Source of the DNA: Budorcas taxicolor
Lineage: Eukaryota > Chordata > Mammalia > Artiodactyla > Bovidae
Assembly: GCF_023091745.1 (NCBI RefSeq)
Contig: NC_068910.1
Coordinates: 89,098,170 to 89,162,169 of the forward strand
Direction of reading: 5' to 3'
Length of the DNA: 64,000 bases
Numbering within the stretch: the first letter of the stretch is position 1; every line of letters starts with the position of its first letter. The notes below the pieces were generated by a model. That model saw only the letters and a program-made list of their open reading frames with translations. It ran no database searches and was not told where the DNA came from. This document shows, one piece after another, positions 45,331 to 57,693 of the stretch. Both the position numbers and the translations under genes were made by a program.

Positions 45331-46119
45331 TATAAGGAGATACTCTATACAGAATCTTCTTTTTCTAAGATGAAATATATCTCCTTCTCAATTAGAGTCA
45401 TTCTTTTTCTGTAAAATCCAGTTAATGAGCAAGTTTCCAGACCAGAAAACTTACATTTCAAAAACAGCTGTTCTTTCAGTAAAAAAAAAAAAAAAAGTAT
45501 GTCAGTAAATTCTAAAATAAGATGAAATTAAAATGAAAGCAGTAGTTTTAGTATAAATGTCCCTTTTGAATTTTGTATAATGAATGCTTTTGAAGTTACC
45601 TAAGACTTCATAGCCTAAGGTTTTGCCTAGAAATAAGAAAAGCACCACCTTCCCCACTTAGAAAAATCATAAATGAGGAATGAAATGGATTCTCTCTCCC
45701 ATTCTTTCTCCTGTCACTCCTTTGAAATGAATGACCAAAGTGTTAGAAAGCATGGTCATTAAGCAACTTGCCCAAGGGATGGGGGAGTCCCTGGCAAAGT
45801 CCATCTGAAGTGAAGCCTGAAGTTGGTGGTATGTTTAGGTGTCCCCTTCTGTGTAGACTGCTGTCTTCCTGCTTGTTCCAGGGTGTTTCTAGCCTTTTAA
45901 AAAAGTGATTAGGGAATCGTCAGGTTCCTGAAACAAAAGCATCAAACATGAGAGTTTCCTTGCTGCCTGAAGCTGAGCCATGTCCGGCTGATTTTGTCTC
46001 CTATATAAATAATGAATCTGCTCACTACTCTCCATCCTCACATGTCACTCTCATTTCTTATCTAGGTTATTCCAAGAGCGTCCTGGACGCTTCTTAGGGA
46101 AGGCAGGATGGTTTTTGAA
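45331..46119. other. unique intronic sequence with an (A)16 run
   Basis: A homopolymer of A at about 45481-45496. No gene. Confidence 0.5.
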
Positions 46120-46640
46120 AATGTGAATCAGATGATAGCTTCTGAGATGTTTCAAATATCTCTATGGTTTCTGTTGCACTTAGGATTGCAATCTTTGATA
46201 TGACCTTATAATTTCCTACATAGTCTTAGTCTCACTACTTACTTTTTAAACTTTATTCCACTACTCTCTTCTTTCCCGTATATTCTAGCTACATTGATGT
46301 TATTTCAGTTTCTAGAACATTCCAGGGTCATTCCCATTTAAGAGACTGCCTATGTTGGATATTCTGCCAGGTATGTTCTTTACCAGATCCTTCTTTGGGT
46401 AACTCAGTTTATCTTTCAAGACTGTGCTTGAGTCACTTAGAGAAGACTTTCTTGCTCAATAATCCAAACTAGTTCTTTTTGCTACATCCTTCTTTACAGC
46501 ATTATCCACAATTTAAAAATTACATTCATATACCATATAGTTATATACCAGATTCAATCTCTGCGTGTGTCTGCTTTGTTCATTAGTATATACCCAGTGC
46601 CGGCTGGTATAAGTACTCACATATGTATTTGTGAATGAAC
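46120..46640 (+). repeat. L2 LINE 3' region
   Basis: Sense L2 order: 'ttgcacttaggattgcaatc', 'gaccttataatttcctacat', 'aagactgtgcttgagtcact', 'cttctttacagcattatcc', 'cagtgccggctggtataag', 'gtatttgtgaatgaa'. Diverged, no coding capacity. Confidence 0.6.
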
Positions 46641-49600
46641 ATATTTTATATTTAACATATAGTAGAGATGATGAACATTCATCACCCCTGAAGTTTGTGT
46701 TCTTTGAGTCTGTATTCCATATTAATTTGTTTTTGTTTAAATCCAGGATTGCATTTATATTATTTACTATAAATATAACCATGAAGTTTGTTTTTTTTTA
46801 ACAGAAAGACTTTAAGGCCACCATGATTTGATTCAGAGCAGTGATTACTAGAATTCAAAAGGGAAATCACTTAAAACACACAAATAGGAAATGAATCAGC
46901 TAAGCCTTTATTATTTTGCAGTATTGCAGCTTTTGAGCTATTTTTGTAGGTAGGTTTTGAGGAAAATGCTTAATAGATTTGAAAACAATTGCCCTTTAAA
47001 AATTACAGCAAACGAGTATTTAATCCAAAAGGGGTTAATAAATTGCTCAAGGGAAAAGAGGTGTAATTATATTTAATCACTGTCATTAAAAATAGTCTTT
47101 AACAGGTTGGATGCTTTTAACTCAGCCTTCTGAATACCAGGTAAACACCGAGCATTATTTTTCTAATGTTTACTTTTCCATAAGATGTGAGCAGAGGAAG
47201 AGGAACATGTTTATATTTGCTAAGAGAAAAAAGTCATGCTGTTTCTGAAATCACTTGTATGTAGAGTGAAGTAATATGAGAGGGAATATGCCTTATAATT
47301 GTTTGAAATTCACTGAAAAGATTGCTTTTCTATACAAAAGAGGAGAAAATGTTGTAAGAAGCACATTACAGAAAACAAAGATCAATGGGACAATATGATT
47401 AATTTGGAGTTAAAGTAAGGAAGGTCTTTCATTTGTCACCCAGTGCCAATTTGCAGTAAACCTTAGCATTTCATCAAAGGGTTGGTTGTGAACTACTTTA
47501 AAGCAATCAACTTTCCTGGAAGTGGAACCTAGGGCCTTCTTGAGTCTTCTTTGAGAGCGCAAAGTCCCCGTGATTAATCTTCTCTTCTGTCAACATGAAT
47601 ATTAAGTGATTTCCTCCCTGGTGCATTATTAAGTTGTCTTATTTAATGCTACTTTCTGAGGACTACACAGCTTGACCTTCACACTGAGGGTGAACAGATA
47701 GAACTGTTCTATAGGCGTGGTGTTCTCCTTAAATGTGAAATTATGCAGATTCATGTGGTTTTGTGCCTAGTCGGAGATTATGCCCTGCAAATATACACAA
47801 AGAAAAGGAGTAAATGAAGTTTGTTAACTAGATCTTGCATTTCATCTTAAAAAGTGGCTTTCTTGATAGCCACTTTTGATATATATATTGCTAAATATGA
47901 AAGTGTGTGATATTTACATTACAAATTAAAATCCTGTATAGTACAAATGAATGCATTCTCATGAAACAGGTATTGTTAATATTACTTTTTATCACTATCA
48001 CTATGAACATTGAGGAATTGTAAATGCAGATTCAAATTTAGATGTGAAATAAATACTCGCTTTTGCTCTCTCCTTTTTTTTAAAATAAATATTAATATGT
48101 GCTGTGATTGCATTTTCTGTTCTCCATTGAAGACTACGTCTAATGTGTCACAGTATCATTTTAACTTACATTGTTTCATCTTTCTTTTCTCTTAAGATTC
48201 AGTTTTAAAATATACCCCCTTCCACCTGTACAGTAATTCTAGGACATAAAATAAGTAGTTAGGAACAGATGATTTTTTTATGTGTCTTGTTTCCTTGCAA
48301 ATATTTACTAAGGCAATTAGTTTCATGCCTGAGATGGTCTTTGTATTTATTATATTTTGAACAAATCAAGTCATACTCTTTTTTAACACATCAGGGTGTT
48401 TATTAGTTCAGCTGTTATGCTGACAGATGGTTCCTTTAGGATGGAAAAAGAACTAATACAGCTAGTTCAATTAAAAAAAAAAGTCACGCCCAAGGTGAGT
48501 TCATGACTTTGTGTTTCTCTCCAGTGTTTAGAGTAGATCTTCCTGGAGAAAGCATCTCCTTTATTGTTTTTTGTTCCTGCTGTGAAGTGTGTTAGTCACT
48601 GGAACTTTATCTATAAATACATAAATGATGAATGGGTGAGTGAATTCAATCCTTTGAAGAAATAATGTTATTTCAGCACAGCATAAATGTCCCTCAGGGC
48701 AGGGTGAGATGATAGTGTCTTTTCCACCAAGGGAAGTATGCTTTCATGAGTATTTAAAGTGCTGTATTTTTCTTTAACCATTCTTGAGAGGAAAGATCCA
48801 ACTTTGTATTTTCACATAAAGGTTTCTGTTATGTTCATGTCACATCATTTAAACTTTCATAGTGGAAAATTGAGTACATTAAAAGCTGATTTATGAAAAA
48901 TGGATCATATGTAGAAAGGGAGAAGGAATACCCTAAGATAGTTGCCGTGTCTAGGATGGGCCTAACTCTCCTTTAATCAGTAAATTCCTCATGAAAATAA
49001 CTAACAGAAAGAAGTAACTTTTTTCATATGTTTCCTGTAGGAGGAATGCTTTAATTATGTACTGTTATTTCTTCTGGCACACTAATGGGACTTAAAAATT
49101 ACTGTTCTTTGCTGAGGTCAGGAAATAGTAATAGCTTGAAAACAGTTTGAAAAGCTCAAGCATATTTTGCTATCTTGCAGTTTTATTTAGAAGGAATTTT
49201 TTTTCCCCCATAATTTTCCTGTTTTGACTGCATAATAAGATGTAATATATAAATTCTGTACTTTTTTTCTCCTACACTGTGGTACTGTTTTTATTGTGCT
49301 TTCTTTTGCTTACTGCTTTGTCTTATTAACACATTTTAACATTTTTAGGGATTAAAGTAAACTGGTTCTTAAAAACAGTGCCTAATTTAAATGTTTAAAA
49401 CTTACTTGGCAGAAGGGATATGTTTTAACATATATGGCACAAAAACGTCTGACAACAATTTCTGTTTCTGAATCTTTTTGCTTAAAGTTTGCTTTTTTAA
49501 GTGATAGAGATTTTAAAAGGTAAAGAAAATAAGTAAAACTGGGGAGAAGACAGATGGTCTGTCTTCTCTTATTAAACTATATTTCACCAACCACCTATAA

Positions 49601-49958
49601 ATAATTTCAAGGTGAAACTGTATGAAATCTTTAAGAATGATTACCTTAAAATTAAGTAAAGATTTTCAAATAAATATTAATTATATTTTCTAATATAAAT
49701 AATATAGCAATTCACATCATATACAACTTGCTATCATGTACAGATAAGTCAAATGAGTCATTAACAGTTTTGCCTCAATTAAAACTATAGGATTGGCATT
49801 TATGGAAAATTTTGAATGTTGAATGTGCTTATTCTCCAAAAAAGAACTCAAAATTCTGATCTTTCAGTTTTGCCTTAAAGATTTCAGCAAACTAATACTG
49901 ATCAGAGTAAATGAACTGTGTAGGGGAGGACAAATATCTTTTCCCCCTACCCTTTAAG
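46641..49958. other. 3.3-kb repeat-poor intronic block
   Basis: No SINE, LINE or LTR recognised. AT-rich with many TTAAT, TTTATT and CAATTA motifs. No gene. A candidate region for conserved regulatory elements, unproven. Confidence 0.5.
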
Positions 49959-50389
49959 GTTTTTTTTTTTTTTTTTTTTGCATAAAGTTCCTGTAATAAA
50001 ACACAGATTAACAAGATAAAAGGATATATGTTATTTAACATGAGTTTTACATGACACAGGGGACTTCATAAGGAAATGAAAACCTAGAAAATGGTTAGCC
50101 CTAAGTGTTTTTTATACTTGGTTTGATGAAGAATGGAGAGTCTTGGGAAAATGTGACAGGTCAAAGGGTATGAGGGAAGTGTAGTAAACTGGAGGTCACA
50201 TTCCTTTCTGTGTTCCTTAGTCTTTGGAGCTAAAAATGCTCCTTTCGTCCAGGTATGGCGGGGGGAACCTGTGAGATGAAGGTCTTATGACCTTCAGGGA
50301 AATCTCACAAAGCCCTTCTTGTACCCACCATTCCTCAGAATCCTTTAGACTGAAAAATTCAATATGTCACGGTACCCTCTGTGGCATAT
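49959..50389 (-). repeat. probable antisense retroposon with poly(A) tail (family not named)
   Basis: A (T)20 run at 49960-49979 followed by about 410 bases of sequence that looks like an interspersed mammalian element ('ggtcttatgaccttcaggga', 'aaagcccttcttgtaccc'). The T-run suggests the tail of an element in reverse orientation. The BovB follows directly on its right. Confidence 0.45.
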
Positions 50390-51999
50390 TTCAGTTCAGT
50401 TCAGTTCAGTTGCTCAGTTGTGTCCGACTCTTTGTGACCCCATGAATTGCAGCACACCAGGGCTCCCTGTCCATCACCAACTCCGGGAGTTCACTCAGAC
50501 TCACGTCCATCGAGTCAGTGATGCCATCCAGCCATCTCAGCCTCTGTCATCCCCTTCTCCTCCTGCGCCCAATCCCTCCCAGCATCAGAGTCTTTTCCAA
50601 TGAGTCAACTCTTCACATGAGGTGGCCAAAGTACTGGAGTTTCAGCTTTAGCATCATTCCTTCCAAAGAAATCCCAGGGCTGATCTCCTTCAGAATGGAC
50701 TCGTTGGATCTCCTTGCAGTCCAAGAGACTCTCAAGAGTCTTCTCCAACACCACAGTTCAAACGCATCAATTCTTCAGTGCTCAGCCTTCTTCACAGTCC
50801 AACTCTTACATCCCTATATGACCACTGGAAAAACCATAGCCTTGACTAGACGGACCTTAGTCGGCAAAGTAATGTCTCTGCTTTTGAATATGCTGTCTAG
50901 GTTGGTCATAACTTTTCTTCCAAGGAGTAAGCGTCTTTTAATTTCATGGCTGCAGTCACCATCTGCAGTGATTGTAGAGCCCCAAAAAATAGTCTGACAC
51001 CGTTTCCACTGTTTCCCCATCTATTTCCCATGAAGTGATGGGACCGGATGCCATGATCTTCGTTTTCTGAATATTGAGCTTTAAGCCAACTTTTTCACTC
51101 TCCCCTTTCACTTTCACCAAGAGGCTTTTTAGTTCCTCTTCACTTTCTGCCATAAGTCATCTGCATATCTGAGGTTATTGATATTTCTCCCGGCAATCTT
51201 GATTCCAGCTTGTGTTTCTGCCAGTCCAGCGTTTCTCATGATGTACTCTGCATATAAGTTAAATAAGCAGGGTGACAATATACAGCCTTGACGCACTCCT
51301 TTTCCTATTTGGAACCAGTCTGTTGTTCCATGTCCAGTTCTAACTGTTGCTTCCTGACCTGCATAGAGATTTCTCAAGAGGCAGGTCAGGTGGTCTGATA
51401 GTCCCATCTCTTTCAGAATTTTCCACAGTTTATTGTGATCCACACAGTCAAAGGTTTTGGCATAGTCAATAAAGCAGAAATAGATGTTTTTCTGGAACTC
51501 TTGCTTTTCCCATGATCCAGCGGATGTTGGCAATTTGATCTCTGGTTCCTTGGCCTTTTCTAAAACCAGCTTGAACATCAGGAAGTTCACGGTTCACATA
51601 TTGTTGAAGCCTGGCTTGGAGAATTTTGAGCATTACTTTGCTAGCGTGTGATATAAGGGCAATTGTGTGGTAGATTGAGCATTCTTTGGCATTGCCTTTC
51701 TTTGGGATTGGAATGAAAACTGACCTTTTCCAGTCCTGTGGCCACTGCTGAGTTTTCCAAATTTGCTGGCGTCTTGAGTGCAGCACTTTCACAGGATCAT
51801 CTTTCAGGATTTGAAATACCTCAACTGGAATTCTGTCACCTCCACTAGCTTTGTTCGTAGTGATGCTTTCTAAGGCCCACTTGACTTCACCTTCCAGGAT
51901 GTCTGGCTCTAGATGAGTGATCACACCATCGTGATTATCTGGGTCATGAAGATCTTTTTTGTACAGTTCTTCTGTGTGTTCTTGCCACCTCTTCTTAAA
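50390..51999 (-). mobile_element. BovB LINE (RTE clade), 1.6 kb, 5'-truncated, with RT core
   Basis: Antisense BovB from its 3' end (TTCAGTTCAGTTCAG at 50390) through most of the reverse transcriptase. Minus-strand frames 51466-51924 and 51129-51590 show the RT N-terminal motifs (NKASGGDRIPVE, FIPIPKKGN), motif A FIDYAKTFD (catalytic Asp codon 51465-51467), motif B' GVRQGCILSP and motif C YADD (51156-51167). Seven bases that follow YADD in the right-hand copy (63151-63157) are missing here, shifting the frame, and the frame breaks again elsewhere. The endonuclease domain is absent. It is a dead copy. Confidence 0.94.
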
Positions 52000-52274
52000 C
52001 CCTATAAAAAATTTAAAACTGATGATGCTAAAGCTTTTAAGGAAAGGATTTGATGATTAGTTGCTTCAAACATGGTGCTGAAATAGCTCACTTAAACAAA
52101 CCTTGCCTCTTTGCTGAGAAATATACTGTTTGCTAAAATCTTGGGCAAAAAATGCACAACGATGCAGCATGTTTAAGATACTTATTCTTGTCTTTTGAAA
52201 AATAGGACAGAAAAATTTCTATTATGTATTCATAATCTTGAGTTCTGTGGATATGAATCTACAGAAATTATTTA
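52000..52274. other. unique intronic sequence
   Basis: No feature seen. Confidence 0.5.
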
Positions 52275-52385
52275 AATTCTTGGATTTATTACCTATAAAA
52301 CAGGTATAATTATACAAAGGTTGTATTGAGAATGAAATAAAATAGTCTTTGTAAAGCATCTGCTGCAAAAATTTGGCAAAGTGCA
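52275..52385 (+). repeat. MIR SINE fragment
   Basis: 'ttacctataaaacaggtata', 'gttgtattgagaatgaaata', 'tttgtaaagcatctgctgc' match the 3' half of a sense MIR. Confidence 0.6.
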
Positions 52386-52842
52386 GCTGTATTAATAATT
52401 TTTTGTTATTGTATATTAGAATTATTGAAAATGAGTTAATGATTGTTACAGATGTGCAAATACCAGAGTACTGTGCTAGGCTCCAAACATACAAAGTTAA
52501 AACCTACAGCAGAAATAAGATTTATGTAGATAACTAGAATGATAGAATAACAATTGGTGAAATACTTCTTGTACTCTTGTATGTAAGCTGCTGGCAAGTC
52601 TGGTCACTTATGGAATCTATTTCGGTTGAATGATTGCTGGGGAGGGACTTGGCACTGCGAGGTCATTGGTAAAATGTTAGAGAAGAAATGACTGAAATCA
52701 GCTCGGACTGTGGTGATGTGGAGGAAGATGAGACTGTTGTCCTTCATCAGCTGGACTTCCCATTTTTCTTTACATTTTCAAGGCTTTTTCCTTCAGAGTA
52801 GCATCTCCAATCCCTCTTGGTTATTCTTCTGTAATACATATA
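52386..52842. other. unique intronic sequence
   Basis: No gene or repeat recognised. Confidence 0.5.
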
Positions 52843-52854
52843 TGTGTGTGTATG

Positions 52855-53073
52855 TATGCGTGCTGCGTGCTGAGTCGCTTCAGTCGTATCCAACTCTTTG
52901 CAACCCCATGGACTGTAGCTCTCCAGGCTTCTCTGTCCATGGGACTTCCCAGGCAAGAATACTGAAATGGGTTGCCATACCCTCCCCCAGGGGATCTTCC
53001 TGACCCAGGAATCAAACCCACAGTATCTCCTGCATCACAGGCAGATTCTTTACCGCTGAGCCACAGGGGAAGC
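52855..53073 (-). mobile_element. Bov-tA SINE
   Basis: Reversed BovA body from 'gctgagtcgcttcagtcg' and tRNA head ending 'gagccacaggggaagcc'. TGTGTGTGTAT/TGTGTGTGTCT sequences flank it on both sides. Confidence 0.91.
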
Positions 53074-53225
53074 CTGTGTGTGTCTATGTGTATGTGTGTG
53101 TGTGTATGTGTATATATCTATATAGATATATATATTTATACATATATATATGGAGAGAAAGAGACAATGTATACATATATATCAAGTATATACATATATA
53201 TAAATAAATATATATATATATTATT
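53074..53225. repeat. (TG)n/(TA)n compound microsatellite
   Basis: About 150 bases of TG, TATG and TATA repeats with small interruptions. Likely hypervariable and hairpin-prone. Confidence 0.88.
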
Positions 53226-53340
53226 TGTTATTGTTTAGTCACTAACTTGTATCCATCTGTTTTGTGACCTCATGGACTGTATGTAACCTGCCAGGTTCCT
53301 CTGTCCATGGGATTATATATATGTTATATATATATATATT
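53226..53340 (-). mobile_element. BovA/BovB 3'-end fragment followed by (TA)n
   Basis: 'tattgtttagtcactaactt', 'ctcatggactgtatgtaacc' and 'ccaggttcctctgtccatgg' form a diverged reversed 3' end. Its right edge dissolves into a (TA)n run at about 53314-53340. Confidence 0.7.
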
Positions 53341-53379
53341 AGTAATAATACCTCCCTTATAATCCCATGATAGTGGTCA

Positions 53380-53487
53380 TGATGCCGCCACCCCATCCCC
53401 TGTCCCTCCAGCAGTGCAGCCTCCAGGGGCCCCTCCAGTCCGAGACCTGGGCTCTGTGCCCCCAGAGCTGACTGCCACATGGCCATG
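53380..53487. pseudogene. GC-rich, coding-like patch of unknown origin
   Basis: About 108 bases of GC-rich, C-rich sequence abruptly different from its AT-rich surroundings. One + frame reads proline-rich, including AATPSPVPPAVQPPGAPP and then VRDLGSVPPELTA, without a stop and with mRNA-like composition. It joins directly to a 5'-truncated Bov-tA. I cannot name the parent gene. It could be a processed-transcript fragment fused to the SINE, or a chance GC-rich island. Confidence 0.35.
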
Positions 53488-53716
53488 GCCAACCCCAATG
53501 GTAAAGTATCTTCCTGCAACATGGAAGACCTGGGTTCCATCCCTGGGTCGGGAAGATCCCCTGGAGAAGGAAATGACCACCCACTCTAGTACTCTTGCCT
53601 GGAAAATGCTATGGACGGAGGAGCCTGGTAGGCGACAGTCCATGAGGTCACAAAGAGTCAGGCATGACTGAGCAACTAACTTTACTTAACTTCACTTCAT
53701 TGTTATTATTATTATC
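53488..53716 (+). mobile_element. Bov-tA SINE, 5'-truncated, with (TTA)n
   Basis: Begins inside the tRNA head at 'aatggtaaagtatcttcctg' without the usual GGGCTTCCCTGG start. The BovA body ends 'gactgagcaactaactttac', followed by TTATTATTATTA at 53704-53716. Confidence 0.88.
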
Positions 53717-53989
53717 CCTCAAAGGCAATTTTTCGCCTTACCAGGGGTAGTCTTTGAATATACAGGTGGCTCAGCCATGTATCGAATCATTTCCTGTATG
53801 TTCTGGAGTCCTTACCCATTTTTATCTTTACTTTCTTTTTGAGGCCAGGATAATGAAAGTTGGTTTTTGAGTATTACTTTTACAATTCTGAGTCAGTTAT
53901 ATGAGCATCAGCGTTCAAGTAAGCACATGGCATGTCTGCTCCCAATATTTTACTGCCCAGAGGGGAAAAAGGGTTTAATTAAATTGCCA

Positions 53990-54085
53990 GGGCCCAAGAC
54001 TCTGAACTCCCTGAGGGTGGTACTCCCTTCCTCTAGCACAATTCCTGGCACGTATTATACAGTAAGTATTTGTTTCCGTAATTAA
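53990..54085 (+). repeat. L2 3'-tail fragment
   Basis: 'ctagcacaattcctggcacg' and 'tacagtaagtatttgtttcc' resemble the end of L2. Confidence 0.4.
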
Positions 54086-54168
54086 TAAAATTACTGATAC
54101 CACTGAGGTTACTGTTTTCATATGGAAGTCAATTAAAAGTATAATAACCATGTTTTCTTTCCATTCTG

Positions 54169-54328
54169 TTGCTGTTCAGTCCCTCAGTTGTGTCTGACTC
54201 TTGGTGACCCCATGGACTGCAGCATGCCAGGTTTCCATGTCCTTCACCATCGCCTGGAATTTGCTCAAACCCATGTCCATTGAGTCGGTGATGCCATCCA
54301 CTGACACCTCCTGCCTTCAGTCTTTCCA
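54169..54328 (-). mobile_element. BovB LINE 3'-end fragment
   Basis: 'gctgttcagtccctcagttg', 'ctgcagcatgccaggtttcc' and 'gagtcggtgatgccatcc' are the antisense BovB 3' terminus. Internal deletion near the right end. Confidence 0.85.
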
Positions 54329-54539
54329 CTCTATAGATAGACCTCACTGTAACACTTGAAATAGTTATATTCTTACGACTGAGTTTGCCTCTATTATTGA
54401 AAAGAAGAATGCAATGGAGAAAATAGACACTATTCTTTAGGTACTGAACTATTAATGCACCTTTAGATTCATTTGAGAAATTGTGATACAAAGACAAATT
54501 TGTTAGCTTTTATCCTTTAGCTGATATTTATGTTTTCAT

Positions 54540-54705
54540 GAGGTACTTTTCCCAGCTGCTCTTCTAGTCATGTTACATATATTAATTCATCTTTTTTCTC
54601 ATAACATGAGGTAGGAGAGATTATCATCACTGTTTTACATTGAAGGACCTAAAGCCTAAGTCTGAATTTCAAATTTGAGTCCAGGGTCCATGTTTTTAAA
54701 TGGCC
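54540..54705 (-). repeat. MIR SINE, ancient
   Basis: 'tacatatattaattcatctt', 'catgaggtaggagagattat' and 'gttttacattgaaggaccta' match reversed MIR. Confidence 0.65.
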
Positions 54706-54749
54706 TTGCTCTGGGATCTTACTTTTATTTATATGGTGCCTTAGCATAC

Positions 54750-54890
54750 AAAAATTGTCCTTTATGTGAGTTGATCTCATTTCATCCTCACCACAATGTG
54801 TAAAAGCCGACATAAATTTCAGTCCATTTTGCAGACGAAGCACCTGAGGCTTAGAGCAGCGAATCTGAGATTGAGTGGGGTCCAGAAGTG
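54750..54890 (-). repeat. MIR SINE, ancient
   Basis: A second reversed MIR right after the first: 'ctcatttcatcctcaccaca', 'cattttgcagacgaagcacc', 'tgaggcttagagcag'. Confidence 0.65.
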
Positions 54891-57693
54891 CTTGGTTTTA
54901 TTCACTGTGTGTATGACCTCGTGTCTTCATGCTGAGATCGTAGGATGGACCCGTGTCTCTCATTGGGCCCCCATTTCAGCAGTCCTGCCAGTTTCCCAGA
55001 AGATCCAGTGCTGTACCCTCTGACTTCTCCAGCTGGGTGTCTCTGGTTATTCTGAACACTCAGTGACCTAGCCACCTAGAAGCCTTGCCTGTTACATCTT
55101 GCTCTGGTCCAAATTATAGAAATAGATTCTACAGTCATTGTATAATCCAACTATTTATGAAAGTATTTTCATGTTTTTCTGTTTCATAATTAATGTGAAT
55201 GAGACTGCTTTATTAAGAATTCTTAAAAAATAGAATTTTTCACTCAAAAATTATGTTTCAGATTTAATGATTTTCTAGGCTAATTTTTCAAGTTTTTCCA
55301 GCAGCAAGTCTTCCTGAGGCTAAATCCTTATGTGGGCACATTGAACACTTTAGTATTTCTATTAATAATGTCTTGAATTTGAAATACTTGAAAACGTATT
55401 TTAAAATATTATTAAGACATGCTGGTTGTGTAAGTATAAATTAATGAAACCAAGTTGCCTATGGTAATCAGTTCCACTTCAAGATATTTCAGTATAGTAT
55501 TTGTCCTTATGTCTTGTGTCCTTTTATTTATTTGCATTTTTGTTAATTACTGTACCTTCAGAATGATATTTATTCCACAGGTAGTGCTGTCCAACTTGCT
55601 CATAGGGGAATTTTTAATTTGCGGCATTAATTATGGATCACAGTGGAACTTCCTTGGGAGTTAAAGTCAATGGTAGCCAGGGGCTGTGTTGTTTATATCA
55701 CATATGCTCCAGTGAATAAATTAGTGCATAGTTCCAAAATTCAGAAGCTTATTTTAAGAACATGTTTGTCAACCAGATTTAGGTCTCAGTATGACTTTGT
55801 GATGACGAGACAAAACTCCTCATCCCATCATACCCTGCTGAGGGTAGGTAGCTTTTGTAGACCATGCGGTGTTAAATTATATCCTCCCCTATGTTTGTTA
55901 ACCTAAACAGAAGACATATTGAGTTGTAGAGCATATTTGAGAAATAAGCATATTTTGCTCACTTCCTGAAGTTTGCTTCTCTTGGCTTTCATGTCCAGTG
56001 CATCTTCCCAAGCAGTGTTATGCAAATGAACCAATTAATGACATATCAAATGGTCTTCCTACCTCACAGAGTTCATAACTGGAAGGGCAACAGCGTAAGT
56101 CACTTACCTATTCAGCAGATTCTATAGGCCACTGTGAGAGTCTGATTAGCTTGACTGTGGAAGACAATCACAGAGGCATCTGCTCGGTTAATTTTGAGAG
56201 AAAATTTACCAGATGGAGGTTGAAGATTTAAGTGATTAGAAGGTAGTAGATTGGAATACAAATTGGATTAAAAGAAATTAGATTGATATAAATCGAATTG
56301 AGTCACAACAGTTTGTGTTGTTCGTACCAAGGGGCAGTGGATTATGGGAGAAGCAGATGCTCCAATGAGATAGGAATTAATGTGGCTTTGACAGTCCATC
56401 TGCGAAGGTCTGAATATCGAGTACATCCCTAATCTCTCTCTCCATTTATCAATGCCATAATGTTAATTAGTACTTCATTCATTAAGTTACTTACAGAAGA
56501 AAAAATCTCACGCCTGTCCCCTCTCTGCTTGAGAATTTGTTATTTTGCCAAGGATTGGAAAGCTCTCTTCAGCTGAGCTAGCTACAGTTGACTCTGAGGG
56601 TAGACCTGTGTCCTTTTCCTCATGCATACAACTAACTGCCTTTGGCAGGAGTGCAGTAAGCTTGAAAATCTTTGCTCATATATCTCTGTTCATAAATACA
56701 TAGTTTTTTGAAGTTCTGCATTAGACTAGGCACGGTTCCACTAAAAATGAATGACTATATTAATTTGATAATAACATTATATATATTTTATATTTGTTTT
56801 TTATAAGATATTCATTGAAGTTACTTGTTTTTTTTTAATGACTCAAATATTTGACATTAATGTTGAGTGGCAGATTCCTTCTTGAAGGGAAGAATGAAAA
56901 AAATCTTGTTCCCATAATTCTGTGATTGTGTTTATTACCCATATATGTATGTTTTTGTGTGTATGTGTGTGTGTGATGTCTGTGTGCTCGTTTATAGGAA
57001 ATTTCAAGTTATTGACATTGTTATACATTTTGGTGTATCGTATTTGGACCTGATCAAAAGAAAAAAGATGAATGAAATGAAATTAAATGAAGCACATCAT
57101 TTTAAATGCCTTTGCTTATACTGGAAATATGACCCTTTCAAATCCAAGGTGTACTGACATGGGAACCTCATTATTACAGCATTGGCCATAGCAGTGAAAC
57201 TCAGCATAAGGCATTTCAAACTTGGATCCTGTCCAAGGGAACAGAGCCAGTGGAGATCTGAAGGTGATCTCACCTTTCAGGCAGCCCATGGGCATGGACT
57301 CTAAGGACAACCATGCAGAAATGCCCCTGTGTATTCATAATAATCAGGCAAATACAACTTCAAGAGACTAAAGCAATGAGAAGGGCAAAAATGGAACATC
57401 AAATCCTGTGATGCAAGCAGCCTATTATTAAAGGTTGTGCCAAGTCATTCAGAAATAATCATAGTACGGGCAAATGTGGGCTGTCTGCCAGTGCACAAAC
57501 ATGAAGAATTTCTATTTTTACATGGGGGAAGGCAGTGGCTTATGCAAAAGTGTGTTAAGTATTTGAAATTTTTGACATTTTGAAGAAAATTCTATGTGCA
57601 GTGATCTTCAGGCAGTGTTCTTAGTATAGGAATAAGATATATGCATGGATATGTGTGTGTATATGTATAGAAATCATATATATATGGTATATA
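54891..57693. other. 2.8-kb repeat-poor intronic block
   Basis: No retroposon recognised. Includes a perfect ATGCAAAT octamer (56020-56027) followed by AATTAATGA, and an interrupted (TG)n run at 56945-56988. No gene. Confidence 0.5.

Noticed and set aside
50518..50997. Plus-strand open frames across BovB copies (159 and 173 codons here and at 39764-40285)
   Set aside because: They are antisense to the real BovB ORF, and the same artefact recurs in every copy. Not genes.
51129..51924. Reverse transcriptase similarity as a possible host or viral gene
   Set aside because: It is a 5'-truncated BovB LINE with frameshifts. It is not an intact gene and not retroviral.
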